In this document: one piece after another, positions 17,389 to 26,744 of the stretch
Position numbering within the stretch: position 1 is the stretch's first letter
Layout: every line of letters starts with the position of its first letter
Assembly (NCBI RefSeq): GCF_002217435.1
Contig: NZ_MUHF01000037.1
Span: forward strand, 48,402 to 112,401
Source: Flavobacterium reichenbachii
GTDB lineage: Bacteria; Bacteroidota; Bacteroidia; Flavobacteriales; Flavobacteriaceae
Direction of reading: 5' to 3'
Length of the DNA stretch: 64,000 nt
Notes under the pieces: generated by a model
The model's database searches: none
Seen by the model: the letters and a program-made list of their open reading frames with translations, nothing else
Told to the model about the DNA's origin: nothing
Translations under genes and position numbers: made by a program

Positions 17389-17453
17389 CAAACTTCGGAC
17401 TTGATTTAACTTATAAATGGCAAGATATTAAGTGAGTTTTTAGAAAAAGGAGA

Positions 17454-17461
17454 TATATTTG
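17454..17461 (+). promoter_or_regulatory. -7 box for the thioredoxin-like gene
   Basis: TATATTTG, a perfect TAnnTTTG, 33 bases before the ATG at 17495; the -33 element is not obvious. Confidence 0.45.
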
Positions 17462-17494
17462 TAAAAGCGAATTATTAATAAAAATACACTTTGC

Positions 17495-18667
17495 ATGCGT
17501 TTTCTATATTTCTTGTTTTTTATCCTGTCATTACAAACCGTAAACGCTCAAAATCAATTTACTCCAGTTGATGTTCCTTATAAAACTGTTTTAGAAAATG
17601 CAAAATTGCAAGGAAAACCAATTTTTATAATGCTCTATGCAGATTGGTGCCCGCATTGCAATTTGATGAAAAGCGAGGTTTTTAGTGATCCTGCTGTAAT
17701 TGATTTTCTCAATAAAAACTATATCTGCACTTGGAAAAATATTGAAAAAGAAGAAGGAATTGCCCTTAAGAATAAATTTAACACTAAATCGCTGCCGACA
17801 TTTTTATTTTTAGATTCTAATGAAACACTTTTATATGCTCTGAAAGGAGAAATGAAAAAAGCAGAATTCATGAATGAAGCTAAATATGCGCTCAATCCAA
17901 AACTGCAGCTGCCCTATTTAGAAAAACAATTTCTTGCAGATCCGAGTAATTCGACTCAATTTTTTAATTATCTGAATACGCTTAAAAAAGGAAAAGACAG
18001 AACCGATTTATCGCCTGCAGCACATATTTATCTTAATACACAATCTGAGGCACAATTGGTGAGCGAAGCCAATTGGCGCGTAATTTCAAATGGTGTGACG
18101 GATATAAAATCAAGAGAATTTCAATACGTTTTAAATCATCAGAAAGAATTTGCTGCTGTGGCTTCGCAAAGTCGTATTGATCGCAAAATTGAAAGTATTG
18201 TAAATGAGCTACTTCGTCCTTTGGTTGATAATCTGGATACGATAAACTATTATAAACAAAGAGAAGTTGCAAAATCAATTCGTTTGCAGAAAACTGATTC
18301 TTTGGTTTTTAAATTTGATTTAACTTTGGCAGAAAGAACCGAAAAATGGCAGTTTTATAAAAAAGTTACACTAGAAGGCACTGAAAAATTAGTTTGGAAC
18401 GATGCTAGTTTCCTAAAAGACATTGGTCAGACTTATCTAAAACATATTAGTGATACCGAAAGTTTAAAAAAATCGATTTTGTGGGTTAAACATTCTTTGG
18501 AGTTAAATGATTCTTATGATGGAAATTTATTAACGGCGAAACTTTACAATAAAATTAAAGACAAAAAAACAGCATTGAAATATGCTAAAGATGCTAAAGG
18601 AATTGGAAAAGAAATGGGTTGGAACACAAAAGATGCAGATGCTTTACTTTCAGAATTGGCAAAATAA
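17495..18667 (+). CDS. Exported thioredoxin-family protein with C-terminal helical domain
   Basis: 390 residues with a signal peptide (residues 1-19, cut after VNAQ). The thioredoxin domain (about 25-135) has the active site WCPHC with C52 and C55, preceded by FIMLYAD and followed by a cis-Pro segment (KSLPTFLFL). The His in CPHC suggests an oxidising or isomerase-type potential (as in DsbA-like CPHC) rather than a classical reductase, but this is inference. The C-terminal 240 residues are helical, with a TPR-like end (TAKLYNKIKDKKTALKYAKDAK). Likely periplasmic. Divergent from menD. Confidence 0.85.
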   Translation: MRFLYFLFFILSLQTVNAQNQFTPVDVPYKTVLENAKLQGKPIFIMLYADWCPHCNLMKSEVFSDPAVIDFLNKNYICTWKNIEKEEGIALKNKFNTKSLPTFLFLDSNETLLYALKGEMKKAEFMNEAKYALNPKLQLPYLEKQFLADPSNSTQFFNYLNTLKKGKDRTDLSPAAHIYLNTQSEAQLVSEANWRVISNGVTDIKSREFQYVLNHQKEFAAVASQSRIDRKIESIVNELLRPLVDNLDTINYYKQREVAKSIRLQKTDSLVFKFDLTLAERTEKWQFYKKVTLEGTEKLVWNDASFLKDIGQTYLKHISDTESLKKSILWVKHSLELNDSYDGNLLTAKLYNKIKDKKTALKYAKDAKGIGKEMGWNTKDADALLSELAK

Positions 18668-18729
18668 ATTTTTATTGACGGCCATTCCTAAATTTCAATT
18701 TAATTAATTCGCAGAAAACAATAAAAAAA

Positions 18730-19227
18730 ATGAACTTTATACTTAGATCAGCAACAACAAACGATTTGCAAAAAATACTCGAAATTGTAAATCATTCTAT
18801 TCTACATACAACGGCAAATTACAGCTATGATATTCAGACGCTTGAAGTACAGACAAAATGGTTTGAAGATAAAAAATCTAAAAACTTACCGATTGTTGTG
18901 GCCGATTTAGATGGCGAAGTAGTTGGATTTGGAAGTTATGGTCAATTTAGAGAAAAAATAGGCTATCAATTTACAGTAGAACATTCTGTTTATGTAGTGG
19001 ATAATGTAATTGGAAAGGGAATTGGATCAAAATTATTGACAGAATTAATTCGTTTGGCAAAAGAGCAAGGATTTCACGTTATGATTGGTGCTATAGATGC
19101 AGAAAATGCCGGAAGTATCGCTTTTCATGAAAAATTTGGATTTGTGGCTACAGGAACTATTCGCGAGGTTGGTTATAAATTTGATCATTGGCTGGATTTG
19201 GTTTTTATGCAATTAATCTTGAAGTAA
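18730..19227 (+). CDS. GNAT N-acetyltransferase (phosphinothricin acetyltransferase-like)
   Basis: 165-residue cytoplasmic GNAT enzyme using acetyl-CoA. The N-terminus (LRSATTNDLQKILEIVNHSI) and the EVGYKFDHWLDLVFMQ end match the phosphinothricin/methionine-sulfone acetyltransferase subgroup. The CoA pyrophosphate loop is VIGKGIGSKLL (Q/RxxGxG/A form), followed by AIDAENAGSIAFHEKFGF. The true acceptor is probably a small amine or amino-acid analogue; resistance to phosphinothricin should not be assumed. It ends 44 bases before a bidirectional terminator. Confidence 0.85.
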   Translation: MNFILRSATTNDLQKILEIVNHSILHTTANYSYDIQTLEVQTKWFEDKKSKNLPIVVADLDGEVVGFGSYGQFREKIGYQFTVEHSVYVVDNVIGKGIGSKLLTELIRLAKEQGFHVMIGAIDAENAGSIAFHEKFGFVATGTIREVGYKFDHWLDLVFMQLILK

Positions 19228-19270
19228 ATTCGAATCATCGCACTTATAAGATTTTGATATTCAATAAATA

Positions 19271-19308
19271 AAAAAATCCACAAATTGAAATACAATTGTG
19301 GATTTTTT
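19271..19308. terminator. Bidirectional terminator
   Basis: AAAAAATCCACAA...ATTG pairs with CAATTGTGGATTTTTT, an A/T-flanked stem between convergent GNAT and peroxidase genes. Confidence 0.85.
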
Positions 19309-19327
19309 GGTTTAGACAGTTCTAAGT

Positions 19328-19906
<579 letters not shown>

Positions 19907-19994
19907 TGTTTAATTTTTTATAAAATTAGTTAAAATCTGTTTTACAAAACCCATTTGATTATTTTATTTTGTATTAATGATTAGTTAAAAAAAT

Positions 19995-20025
19995 GAAGCC
20001 TAACGTTAATCAGACGTTAGGCTTC
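19995..20025 (-). terminator. Terminator for a minus-strand transcript
   Basis: GAAGCCTAACGT (19995-20006) pairs exactly with ACGTTAGGCTTC (20014-20025). On the minus strand it is followed by ATTTTTTTAAC, so it ends minus-strand RNA coming from the 20.0-20.45 kb region; the plus side has a C6 run instead of T's. Confidence 0.7.
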
Positions 20026-20321
20026 CCCCCATACAAACAAATCAAACCATGAATTAATTTTTATGCATACTGCTTTATATCATTGTGAGTCCTATAATAG
20101 ATATTCAATTTTTTAGACTCATTTATTTTTTAATTATAGCTGACGCCTCGGTTATGCCAAAAATTCTTTTTACCCCAGTACACAATTAACACTAACTCTT
20201 TATAATTTCAATTGGCTTTTATATGGTGTAACTTTAACTCGCGTTAGATTGTGCAGCTTTATTAAATTTTTGGCTGGAAGTCCGAGGACATCAACTATTT
20301 CATTATTTCAAATTTTATCTA
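20026..20321. other. Gene-poor stretch between a terminator and a small ORF
   Basis: No open frame and no convincing hairpin. If the small ORF at 20322-20444 is real, this would be its roughly 300-base 3' untranslated region running to the hairpin at 19995-20025, or a decayed remainder of a larger gene. Confidence 0.35.
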
Positions 20322-20444
20322 TTATTCCAGAAAGAATGATTGATTCTGTTCAATACATTTTATAAAATCGCTCTCATTAAAATTAGTTAAGGCCAACACT
20401 CCTGTTAAACCAATAATTAATATTAAACTTTTTATGTATTTCAT
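20322..20444 (-). CDS. Possible small exported peptide, 40 residues
   Basis: ATG at 20444 to TAA at 20322-20324. The first 19 residues (MKYIKSLILIIGLTGVLAL) are a convincing signal-peptide or membrane segment; the remaining 21 residues (TNFNESDFIKC and on to a C-terminal SFFLE) hold one cysteine. It starts about 270 bases from the divergent ECF sigma gene. It may be a real small secreted protein or the surviving 5' end of a lost gene; no family recognised. Confidence 0.35.
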   Translation of the reverse strand: MKYIKSLILIIGLTGVLALTNFNESDFIKCIEQNQSFFLE

Positions 20445-20628
20445 GACATTTCAATTTAATGATGAATTGTTTAACAATCATTTTTGGCATCTGCCTTCTT
20501 CAAAAAATTAGCTTTTATCTTATAATGTCATATACGTAAGAGAATTACTTACGGTTTTAAAAAAATGAAAAAAAATATACTTTTTTTTCAAAAGCCTTAT
20601 TTTACTAGGCTTAAGGCTGTTAAAAATT

Positions 20629-20661
20629 TTGTTAATTTCACAAAAAAATAAATTATCTTTA
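20629..20661 (+). promoter_or_regulatory. Promoter of the ECF sigma operon
   Basis: TTG (20629-20631) and TATCTTTA (20654-20661, one base off TAnnTTTG) are 22 bases apart; start of translation is 56 bases on. Confidence 0.4.
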
Positions 20662-20716
20662 TCTCAGGTAATAAAATATGTTTAACAAAAATTATTCAAA
20701 ACTTAAATCCTAATAT

Positions 20717-21247
20717 ATGAGTCAAGAAGAATTACTGGTCTTAATTTACAAAAAAGACGAAAGAGCCTTTACACATTTGTACGATATGTACTCTAAAAGT
20801 TTGTTTTCAGTTATCAATGTATTGATTAAAAATCGTGAAGAAGCAGAAGATGTTTTGCAGGAAGTTTTTGTCAAAATCTGGAAAAATATCGATTCGTATA
20901 ATGAAAGTAAAGGAAGATTTTATACATGGATCCTTAATATTGCTAGGAATACATCAATTGATAAGCTTAGATCTAAAAATTTTAATAACAGCCAAAAAAA
21001 CCTTTCCTCAGATAATTTCGTAAATCTGTTAGATGACAGTAATAAGTTGACGAATAGAATTGATACAATTGGAATTCAAGAATTTGTAAAAAAACTAAAA
21101 CCAAAATGTATTGAGATAATTGATTTATTATTTTTTAAAGGATATACCCAACAAGAAGCTTCAGAAGAATTAGCAATTCCGTTGGGAACTATCAAAACAC
21201 AAAACAGAAACTGTATTAACGATTTACGTAATTATTTAAAAATCTAA
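20717..21247 (+). CDS. ECF-type RNA polymerase sigma factor
   Basis: 176 residues with the two ECF regions: sigma-2 (about 20-90; NREEAEDVLQEVFVKIWKNI for core binding and the -10 contact helix GRFYTWILNIARN) and sigma-4 (about 120-175; ELLFFKGYTQQEA-like helix-turn-helix, LAIPLGTIKTQNRN). There is no C-terminal extension. Its stop overlaps the start of the anti-sigma gene (TAATG), so the two are translationally coupled. Confidence 0.92.
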   Translation: MSQEELLVLIYKKDERAFTHLYDMYSKSLFSVINVLIKNREEAEDVLQEVFVKIWKNIDSYNESKGRFYTWILNIARNTSIDKLRSKNFNNSQKNLSSDNFVNLLDDSNKLTNRIDTIGIQEFVKKLKPKCIEIIDLLFFKGYTQQEASEELAIPLGTIKTQNRNCINDLRNYLKI

Positions 21248-22035
21248 TGGAAGCAAACGAATATATAGAATCAGGAATTCTAGAATTGTACGTTTACGGT
21301 TTATTAACCGAAAAAGAAAATCTGGAAATAGCTGAATTAGCAAAAAACAACACCGAGGTTGATCAGGAAATTATTTCTATAGAGAAGGCAATTGTCGCTT
21401 TATCTTCTAGTTTCTCTCCTTTTCATTCAGTAGCTAATTTTGAAAAAATTAAAGCCCGACTAGAGCTTAAACACGGAAAAGTAGTAGAACTGAAACCAGT
21501 ATCTAACAGATCACAATACGTGGGCTGGGCTGCAGCTGTGCTATTGCTTTTGGGTCTTGGATACCAAACTCTGGAATTAACTAAGACAAAAGATGCGATT
21601 GCAACTGTTGGTTCTGAAAAGAATAAAGCCGAAAGAAATTTTGCGTATTTACAACAGCAGAATAAACAAACAGAAAAAAGTTTAAGCATCGTAAGAGATA
21701 TCAAAAATACTGGTGTAACTCTTGGTGGACAGACAGTTTCTCCAACGTCTTTTGCAAAAGTATATTGGAATAAAGAAACCAAAACGACTTATATTGATGC
21801 TGCCGGACTTCCGACGCCGCCAAAAGGGATGGTTTATCAGGTTTGGTCTTTAAAGCTGAGTCCTGTTCTTACACCAACAAGCATTGGTTTATTGGATAAT
21901 TTTGAAGGAAATTCCCAAAAAATATTTGCTGTAAGTCAAACGGATTCTGCAGAAGCTTTTGGAATTACACTTGAGCCTGCCGGTGGAAGTTTAACTCCGA
22001 CAATGGAACAATTATATACTTTAGGAAAAGTTTAA
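21247..22035 (+). CDS. Membrane anti-sigma factor with RskA-type C-terminal domain
   Basis: 262 residues. The cytoplasmic N-terminal 90 residues (ESGILELYVYGLLTEKENLEIAEL...) form the sigma-binding helices; they lack the zinc HxxxCxxC motif, as in RskA-type proteins. A single transmembrane segment follows at 92-106 (VGWAAAVLLLLGLGY), then a coiled-coil linker (about 110-155) and a beta-rich extracytoplasmic RskA domain (TKTTYIDAAGLPTPPKGMVYQVW). It should hold the ECF factor at the membrane until an envelope signal triggers its loss. Overlaps the sigma gene by one base. Confidence 0.88.
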   Translation: MEANEYIESGILELYVYGLLTEKENLEIAELAKNNTEVDQEIISIEKAIVALSSSFSPFHSVANFEKIKARLELKHGKVVELKPVSNRSQYVGWAAAVLLLLGLGYQTLELTKTKDAIATVGSEKNKAERNFAYLQQQNKQTEKSLSIVRDIKNTGVTLGGQTVSPTSFAKVYWNKETKTTYIDAAGLPTPPKGMVYQVWSLKLSPVLTPTSIGLLDNFEGNSQKIFAVSQTDSAEAFGITLEPAGGSLTPTMEQLYTLGKV

Positions 22036-22055
22036 AACTTAATAATCAAGTTCTT

Positions 22056-22087
22056 AAAACGCACATTATATTGCTAATGTGCGTTTT
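22056..22087 (+). terminator. Terminator of the sigma/anti-sigma operon
   Basis: AAAACGCACATTA (22056-22068) pairs with TAATGTGCGTTTT (22075-22087), followed by more T's. Confidence 0.85.
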
Positions 22088-22123
22088 TTTATTATTTTTA
22101 ATCGAAATAAAAGCTGTTATATT

Positions 22124-22513
22124 ATGAACGGAACATTACTATTAAGAATTGCAACTGCGATTATTCTTCTTACTCATTCGGTCATCGGAATGTTTAATAA
22201 CGGAATTAATGACTTTGGAAATTTATTTCTCAATCAGATTGGCTTTGCTCCTTTTGGAGTTTTTTTAGCCTGGTCTATAAAAATTTCGCACGTAATAGCA
22301 GCAATTCTTCTCCTGGCTGACAGGTATATTAAATTAGCTGGATTTGTGACCATTTTTGTTCTTATCATGGGAATTGCTTTGGTACATTTTAAGGAAGGGT
22401 GGTTTGTAGTTGGCGGCGGCAGAAATGGCGTTGAATACAATTTTTTATTAATTTGTGTTTTACTAGCCATTATGTATCCTAATGGTTTTAAAAAATCTGC
22501 ACCCAAAAATTAA
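22124..22513 (+). CDS. DoxX family membrane protein
   Basis: 129 residues, four hydrophobic segments (TLLLRIATAIILLTHSV; FGVFLAWSIKISHVIAAILL; LAGFVTIFVLIMGIALV; NFLLICVLLAIMYP), matching the small DoxX/DoxD-like inner-membrane family. The ATG at 22124 was chosen; the longer frame from 22079 would begin with GTG inside the upstream terminator. Function of this subgroup is unsettled (quinone/sulfur or oxidative-stress links have been proposed for relatives). Confidence 0.82.
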   Translation: MNGTLLLRIATAIILLTHSVIGMFNNGINDFGNLFLNQIGFAPFGVFLAWSIKISHVIAAILLLADRYIKLAGFVTIFVLIMGIALVHFKEGWFVVGGGRNGVEYNFLLICVLLAIMYPNGFKKSAPKN

Positions 22514-22536
22514 ATTTATTTCCTAAATACTATCAA

Positions 22537-22572
22537 TAAAAAAAAGGTTCAACATAAGCGGAACCTTTTTTT
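22537..22572. terminator. Bidirectional terminator
   Basis: AAAAAAAAGGTTC pairs with GAACCTTTTTTT around AACATAAGCG, between convergent DoxX and ccsBA genes. Confidence 0.82.
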
Positions 22573-22585
22573 GAAATGAATTTTA

Positions 22586-25500
22586 TTATTTTTTCTTTTT
22601 ATAATGTTTATGATAACTCGGATAAGTAATTGCACCAATTACAGCGATTGTTCCTAAAGAATACCAAATCCAATTAAGAGAATGTGCTTCACCGCTTGCG
22701 TAAGAATGCAGACCTACTAAGTGGAAATTTACTCCATAATAAGTGAACAAAATTGAAATAAAAGCAAACATACTCATTAAATTAAAGAACCATTTTCCTC
22801 TTAAAGCCGGAACAAAACGAGCGTGAATTACAAATGCATAAACCATGATAGAGATTAATGCCCAGGTTTCTTTTGGATCCCATCCCCAGTAACGTCCCCA
22901 GCTTTCGTTTGCCCACTGTCCTCCAAGGAAGTTACCAATAGTCAGCATGATAAGACCTATTGTTAATGACATTTCGTTGATATAAGTTACTTCTTTTATA
23001 TGTAACTCCATTTTAGCTTTGTTTTTATCATTTGTAAAGAAAATCAATATCAAAGCAACAAAACCTAGAATCATTCCTAAAGCAGTTGGGCCATAACTTG
23101 CTACAATTACTGCAACGTGAATCATTAACCAATAAGAATTAAGAACGGGTTGTAAATTTGCTATTTCGGGATCAATCCAGTTTAAATTTGCAGCCATAAA
23201 AATCATAGAGGTTACAAAAGCCGCTGAAGCTACGGTTAGTTTTGATTTTCTATCAAATGCTAAACCAAAGAACATAGTTGCCCAAGCTACATAAACAATA
23301 GCTTCGTACGCATTACTCCAAGGTGCGTGACCCGAAATATACCAGCGTGCAATTAAGGCAACGGTATGAAATGCAAATATTACTCCTATTAATATATGAA
23401 AACCGTTAACTGTTATGCGTAAAAACTTTTTATCAAAGAAAATATTGAATAATGTAAAAATCAGCATAAAAATTCCTGCCATAGAATACCAATACGACAT
23501 CTTTGGTAGAATATCATACGTATTGTAAGCAATCTCAAGATCAATTTTTCGCTCACTTGGACGCACTTTACTTCCAAATTTCTTTTGGAAACCGTTGATA
23601 CTTTCTACTAAATTATCTGCAGTACTAAAATCTTTAGAAATAGAACCGTTGTTTAAAGCACTAAAATATAGCGGTAAAATTTGCTTTACGTAGGTAGAAT
23701 CCATTCCTTTAAATCCAACATTTTCGCGCTCTAAATAAGAAACCCATTTATTATTTGGATCATTTGGAACCGGAAATATTTTCAAAATGCTTCCGCTTAA
23801 AGCAGATTCCATTAAGTTTACTTTTTTATCTGTATCGATAAAATCTTTTTCAAAACTATTTGGATTTGCAGCTTTATAAGCTGTATCTAAATAAGGTGAA
23901 AGTTTATAGTTTCCATTTTCATCAAAGAATTTTACAAACGGCGCAAATTTATCTTTAGAATCAATTCCGATAATTTTACGAATACTATCATTTTTAGTAT
24001 TGATATAAATTAATGGAACCTGAATCCAAACCTGTGCATATTGCGTCATGGATAAGAAAACCTGATCAGAATTCATTCCATTATAAGTATCAGTATGGCT
24101 TACTTTTCTAAGTAATTCAGATGAAAACGTATTAATTGGTTTCATTCTTCCTCCAGCATCCTGAATAATCAAACGTCCAAATTTTGCTGCGTGCGCTTCT
24201 GGTGCTTTATAAATAGTTAGTAAAGAATCTAATTGTTTCTTACTTGGCGGCGCTGTAACGTGATTAGTATGATCATTTGGATCTGCAGTATGTGCATGAT
24301 CGTGTTCGTGTACATGAGGTGTCTGCTGTGCAAAACCATTTAAACCAATCAATAAAATTAAAATGGTAATTAGTTTTTCTTTTTTCTTCTGAATACCTTC
24401 TAATTTCTTTTTCAAATCTCCAAAACGAGAATGTTTAGTAAACATAATAGCCATCAAGCCAATATACAGCAAGAAATATCCCAAATAAGTAATATTGGTT
24501 CCCCAGAAATCATGGTTTACAGATAATACAGTACCTTTTTCGTCAGGATCAAATGAAGATTGGAAAAAACGATATCCTTTATGATCTAAAACGTGATTCA
24601 TAAAGATATCTGCATCAAAAGTCTCTGTAGAATCCTGAACGGTTACTTTACTTTTAAAAGCAGAATAACTTTTTTCTGTTCCCGGATATTTGTCAGCAAT
24701 AAAATCATTCAATTTTACTTTAAATGGCAGCGTGTACGCTTTACTTCCGTAGAATAAAGAATATTCGATATTCCCGATTTTTACAGTTTTAGCTTCTCCA
24801 ACAGTACCTTTTGATCCCAAAAGCGTTACTTCTTTTTCTTGTCCTTCGGCTTTTACTTTTACAACTAAAGCATCGCTGTGACTTTTAGCTTTAAAATCAT
24901 TGCTGGACTCATAAGTTATGCTTCCTTTCATAGCAGGATCTGGAAAAACGATTCTGATATCTCCAATGCTGTAAAGAGAACGCATCATAAGAGGCTGTAC
25001 ATTGTCTTTGGTAACTTTTCCTTCAAATTTATCCGCCATTCTCATAAAATTCCCTTCGAACGGAGTCTGAATCGTGTATTTTTCGCCGGTTGTATTAATA
25101 TTAATAGCTCCGTCGGTTTGTTTATTTAGGGCAAATAAAACATTATGAATATTTTGCACTTCACCATCTTTTAAGAAATGTTCCTCACGACCGCCAGAAC
25201 CAGCTTCAACCAGTTTTAGATAAACGGTACCGTTTGGATCTTGTTTTACCACTTCTTTGGCTCCCATTATATAATTAGAATAGGTAACTTCAAAAGGAGT
25301 TTCGTCAAATTTTCCTGAAATAGAAAAATCGTTATTTGTAACAGGCGACATTAAAAGGCTTTCTTCAAAAACTCTCCTTTTCATTTCACCTTTATATTCT
25401 CCATCTACAAAAACAGTCAAAAATGTTTTATCAGAATAAATTTGGTTTTCTGCCATACCTTCACGAATCGGCATCATTCCTTCATAACTAATATAACGTG

Positions 25501-25786
25501 TAATAAAAGCTCCTAAAATGATAAAAACAAAGGAAAGGTGAAGTAATAAAGTAGCCCATTTTTCTTTTTTAAGTAATTGATAACGTTTGATATTTCCGAA
25601 GAAATTAATCATAAAAATAAACATTATCGCTTCGAACCACTTGGTATTATAAATTAAGATTCTGGCAGTATCAGTATTGTATTTGCTTTCGATAAAAGTT
25701 CCAATACCCATCGCTATAGCAAATGTTAAAAAAAGAACGGCCATTAATCTTGTAGAAAACAAAAAAGAGAATATTTTTTTATCCAT
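22586..25786 (-). CDS. Fused ResB-CcsA cytochrome c biogenesis protein (CcsBA, system II)
   Basis: About 1066 residues carrying both system II components in one chain. The N-terminus has membrane segments (LMAVLFLTFAIAMGIGTFIE; LLLHLSFVFIILGAFI) and a large periplasmic ResB-like domain; a fourth segment is near GYFLLYIGLMAIMF. A His/Asp-rich linker follows (HVHEHDHAHTADPNDHTNHV), then a second periplasmic stretch and a C-terminal CcsA part with eight segments and the heme-handling WWD motif (WGRYWGWDPKETWALI). It exports heme and attaches it to CxxCH of c-type cytochromes. The ATG at 25786 fits the signal region; a longer frame to 25846 lacks support. Confidence 0.92.
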   Translation of the reverse strand: MDKKIFSFLFSTRLMAVLFLTFAIAMGIGTFIESKYNTDTARILIYNTKWFEAIMFIFMINFFGNIKRYQLLKKEKWATLLLHLSFVFIILGAFITRYISYEGMMPIREGMAENQIYSDKTFLTVFVDGEYKGEMKRRVFEESLLMSPVTNNDFSISGKFDETPFEVTYSNYIMGAKEVVKQDPNGTVYLKLVEAGSGGREEHFLKDGEVQNIHNVLFALNKQTDGAININTTGEKYTIQTPFEGNFMRMADKFEGKVTKDNVQPLMMRSLYSIGDIRIVFPDPAMKGSITYESSNDFKAKSHSDALVVKVKAEGQEKEVTLLGSKGTVGEAKTVKIGNIEYSLFYGSKAYTLPFKVKLNDFIADKYPGTEKSYSAFKSKVTVQDSTETFDADIFMNHVLDHKGYRFFQSSFDPDEKGTVLSVNHDFWGTNITYLGYFLLYIGLMAIMFTKHSRFGDLKKKLEGIQKKKEKLITILILLIGLNGFAQQTPHVHEHDHAHTADPNDHTNHVTAPPSKKQLDSLLTIYKAPEAHAAKFGRLIIQDAGGRMKPINTFSSELLRKVSHTDTYNGMNSDQVFLSMTQYAQVWIQVPLIYINTKNDSIRKIIGIDSKDKFAPFVKFFDENGNYKLSPYLDTAYKAANPNSFEKDFIDTDKKVNLMESALSGSILKIFPVPNDPNNKWVSYLERENVGFKGMDSTYVKQILPLYFSALNNGSISKDFSTADNLVESINGFQKKFGSKVRPSERKIDLEIAYNTYDILPKMSYWYSMAGIFMLIFTLFNIFFDKKFLRITVNGFHILIGVIFAFHTVALIARWYISGHAPWSNAYEAIVYVAWATMFFGLAFDRKSKLTVASAAFVTSMIFMAANLNWIDPEIANLQPVLNSYWLMIHVAVIVASYGPTALGMILGFVALILIFFTNDKNKAKMELHIKEVTYINEMSLTIGLIMLTIGNFLGGQWANESWGRYWGWDPKETWALISIMVYAFVIHARFVPALRGKWFFNLMSMFAFISILFTYYGVNFHLVGLHSYASGEAHSLNWIWYSLGTIAVIGAITYPSYHKHYKKKK

Positions 25787-25969
25787 TTTTGAGGAATTAC
25801 ATTGTATAAAAGTGGCACAAAAGTACTTAAAAATGTTGAGTTCCAATATTTGTCTTTTGTTAATAAAAACTAAAAAAGGAAATGTTTTTTTATAATTTAA
25901 TAAAACAATCCGTTTATAATAATAAAATGCAAGTTAACCGCAAAGTCTGTCATCATTAAAAAAAAATGC

Positions 25970-25977
25970 TAATTTTG
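25970..25977 (+). promoter_or_regulatory. -7 box directly at the DUF2520 gene start
   Basis: TAATTTTG, a perfect TAnnTTTG, ends only 5 bases before the ATG at 25983, which would give a leaderless or nearly leaderless mRNA. Confidence 0.45.
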
Positions 25978-25982
25978 CGAGT

Positions 25983-26744
25983 ATGATTCAAATAACAATT
26001 ATTGGTTCCGGAAATGTAGGACAGCATTTAATTAAAGCTTTTTCTGCAAGTAAATTTGTTGAGATTAAACAGATTTTTTCGAGAAAGAAAGATATTCCGC
26101 TTTATTTAGCAGATCCGGAAAAAATCGTAACACAATACGAGAATTTAGAACCTTCTGATTTATATATTATAGCGGTTTCTGACAATGCTATTGCCGAAGT
26201 TGCATCGCAGCTTCCGTTTAATAATCAATTGGTTGTGCATACCTCAGGGACTTCATCTATAGATATTCTGGACAGTAAAAACCGCCGTGGTGTTTTTTAT
26301 CCGCTTCAGACATTTTCTAAAAGTAAAAATATTGATTTTTCTGTTATTCCGATTTGTCTGGAGGCTGAAAATACGGCAGATTATAAAATTTTAGAAACCG
26401 CTGCTAAAAGTATTTCGACGGCTGTTTTCTCTATCAATTCGCAGCAGCGTAAAGCACTGCATGTTGCGGCCGTTTTCGTGAATAATTTCACCAATCACCT
26501 TTATCATATTGGACAGGAAATCTGCGCAGATAACCAGGTCCCTTTTGATGTCTTAAAACCTTTAATTCAGGAAACTGCAGATAAAATCAACACTTTAGAT
26601 CCTGCAGAGGCTCAGACTGGACCTGCTATTCGTAAAGACAGCAGCACAATAGAAGCTCATTTGGATTTTTTGGAAGATGAAAATCAAAAAAATATTTATA
26701 AAATACTAACACAATCTATACAGCATAATGGCAAAAAGTTATAA
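25983..26744 (+). CDS. Rossmann-fold and DUF2520 domain protein
   Basis: 253 residues: an N-terminal NAD(P)-binding domain (IIGSGNVGQHLIKAF, residues about 6-20, GxGxxG) like that of F420/pyrroline-5-carboxylate-type reductases, then the helical DUF2520 dimerisation domain (QRKALHVAAVFVNNFTNHLYHIG; a pattern like that of ketopantoate-reductase-fold proteins). Predicted cytoplasmic oxidoreductase of unknown substrate. Its 3' end overlaps the KdsC-like gene by 17 bases, so the two are coupled. Confidence 0.82.
   Translation: MIQITIIGSGNVGQHLIKAFSASKFVEIKQIFSRKKDIPLYLADPEKIVTQYENLEPSDLYIIAVSDNAIAEVASQLPFNNQLVVHTSGTSSIDILDSKNRRGVFYPLQTFSKSKNIDFSVIPICLEAENTADYKILETAAKSISTAVFSINSQQRKALHVAAVFVNNFTNHLYHIGQEICADNQVPFDVLKPLIQETADKINTLDPAEAQTGPAIRKDSSTIEAHLDFLEDENQKNIYKILTQSIQHNGKKL

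Noticed and set aside
21423..21782. Minus-strand frame within the anti-sigma gene, and similar long antisense frames (2518-2820, 31121-31366, 49798-50091, 51718-52098)
   Set aside because: They lie wholly inside well-supported genes, lack family features and arise from codon bias on the opposite strand.
22079..22123. Longer start for the DoxX protein
   Set aside because: It would begin with GTG inside the terminator stem of the previous operon; the ATG at 22124 gives the normal N-terminus.
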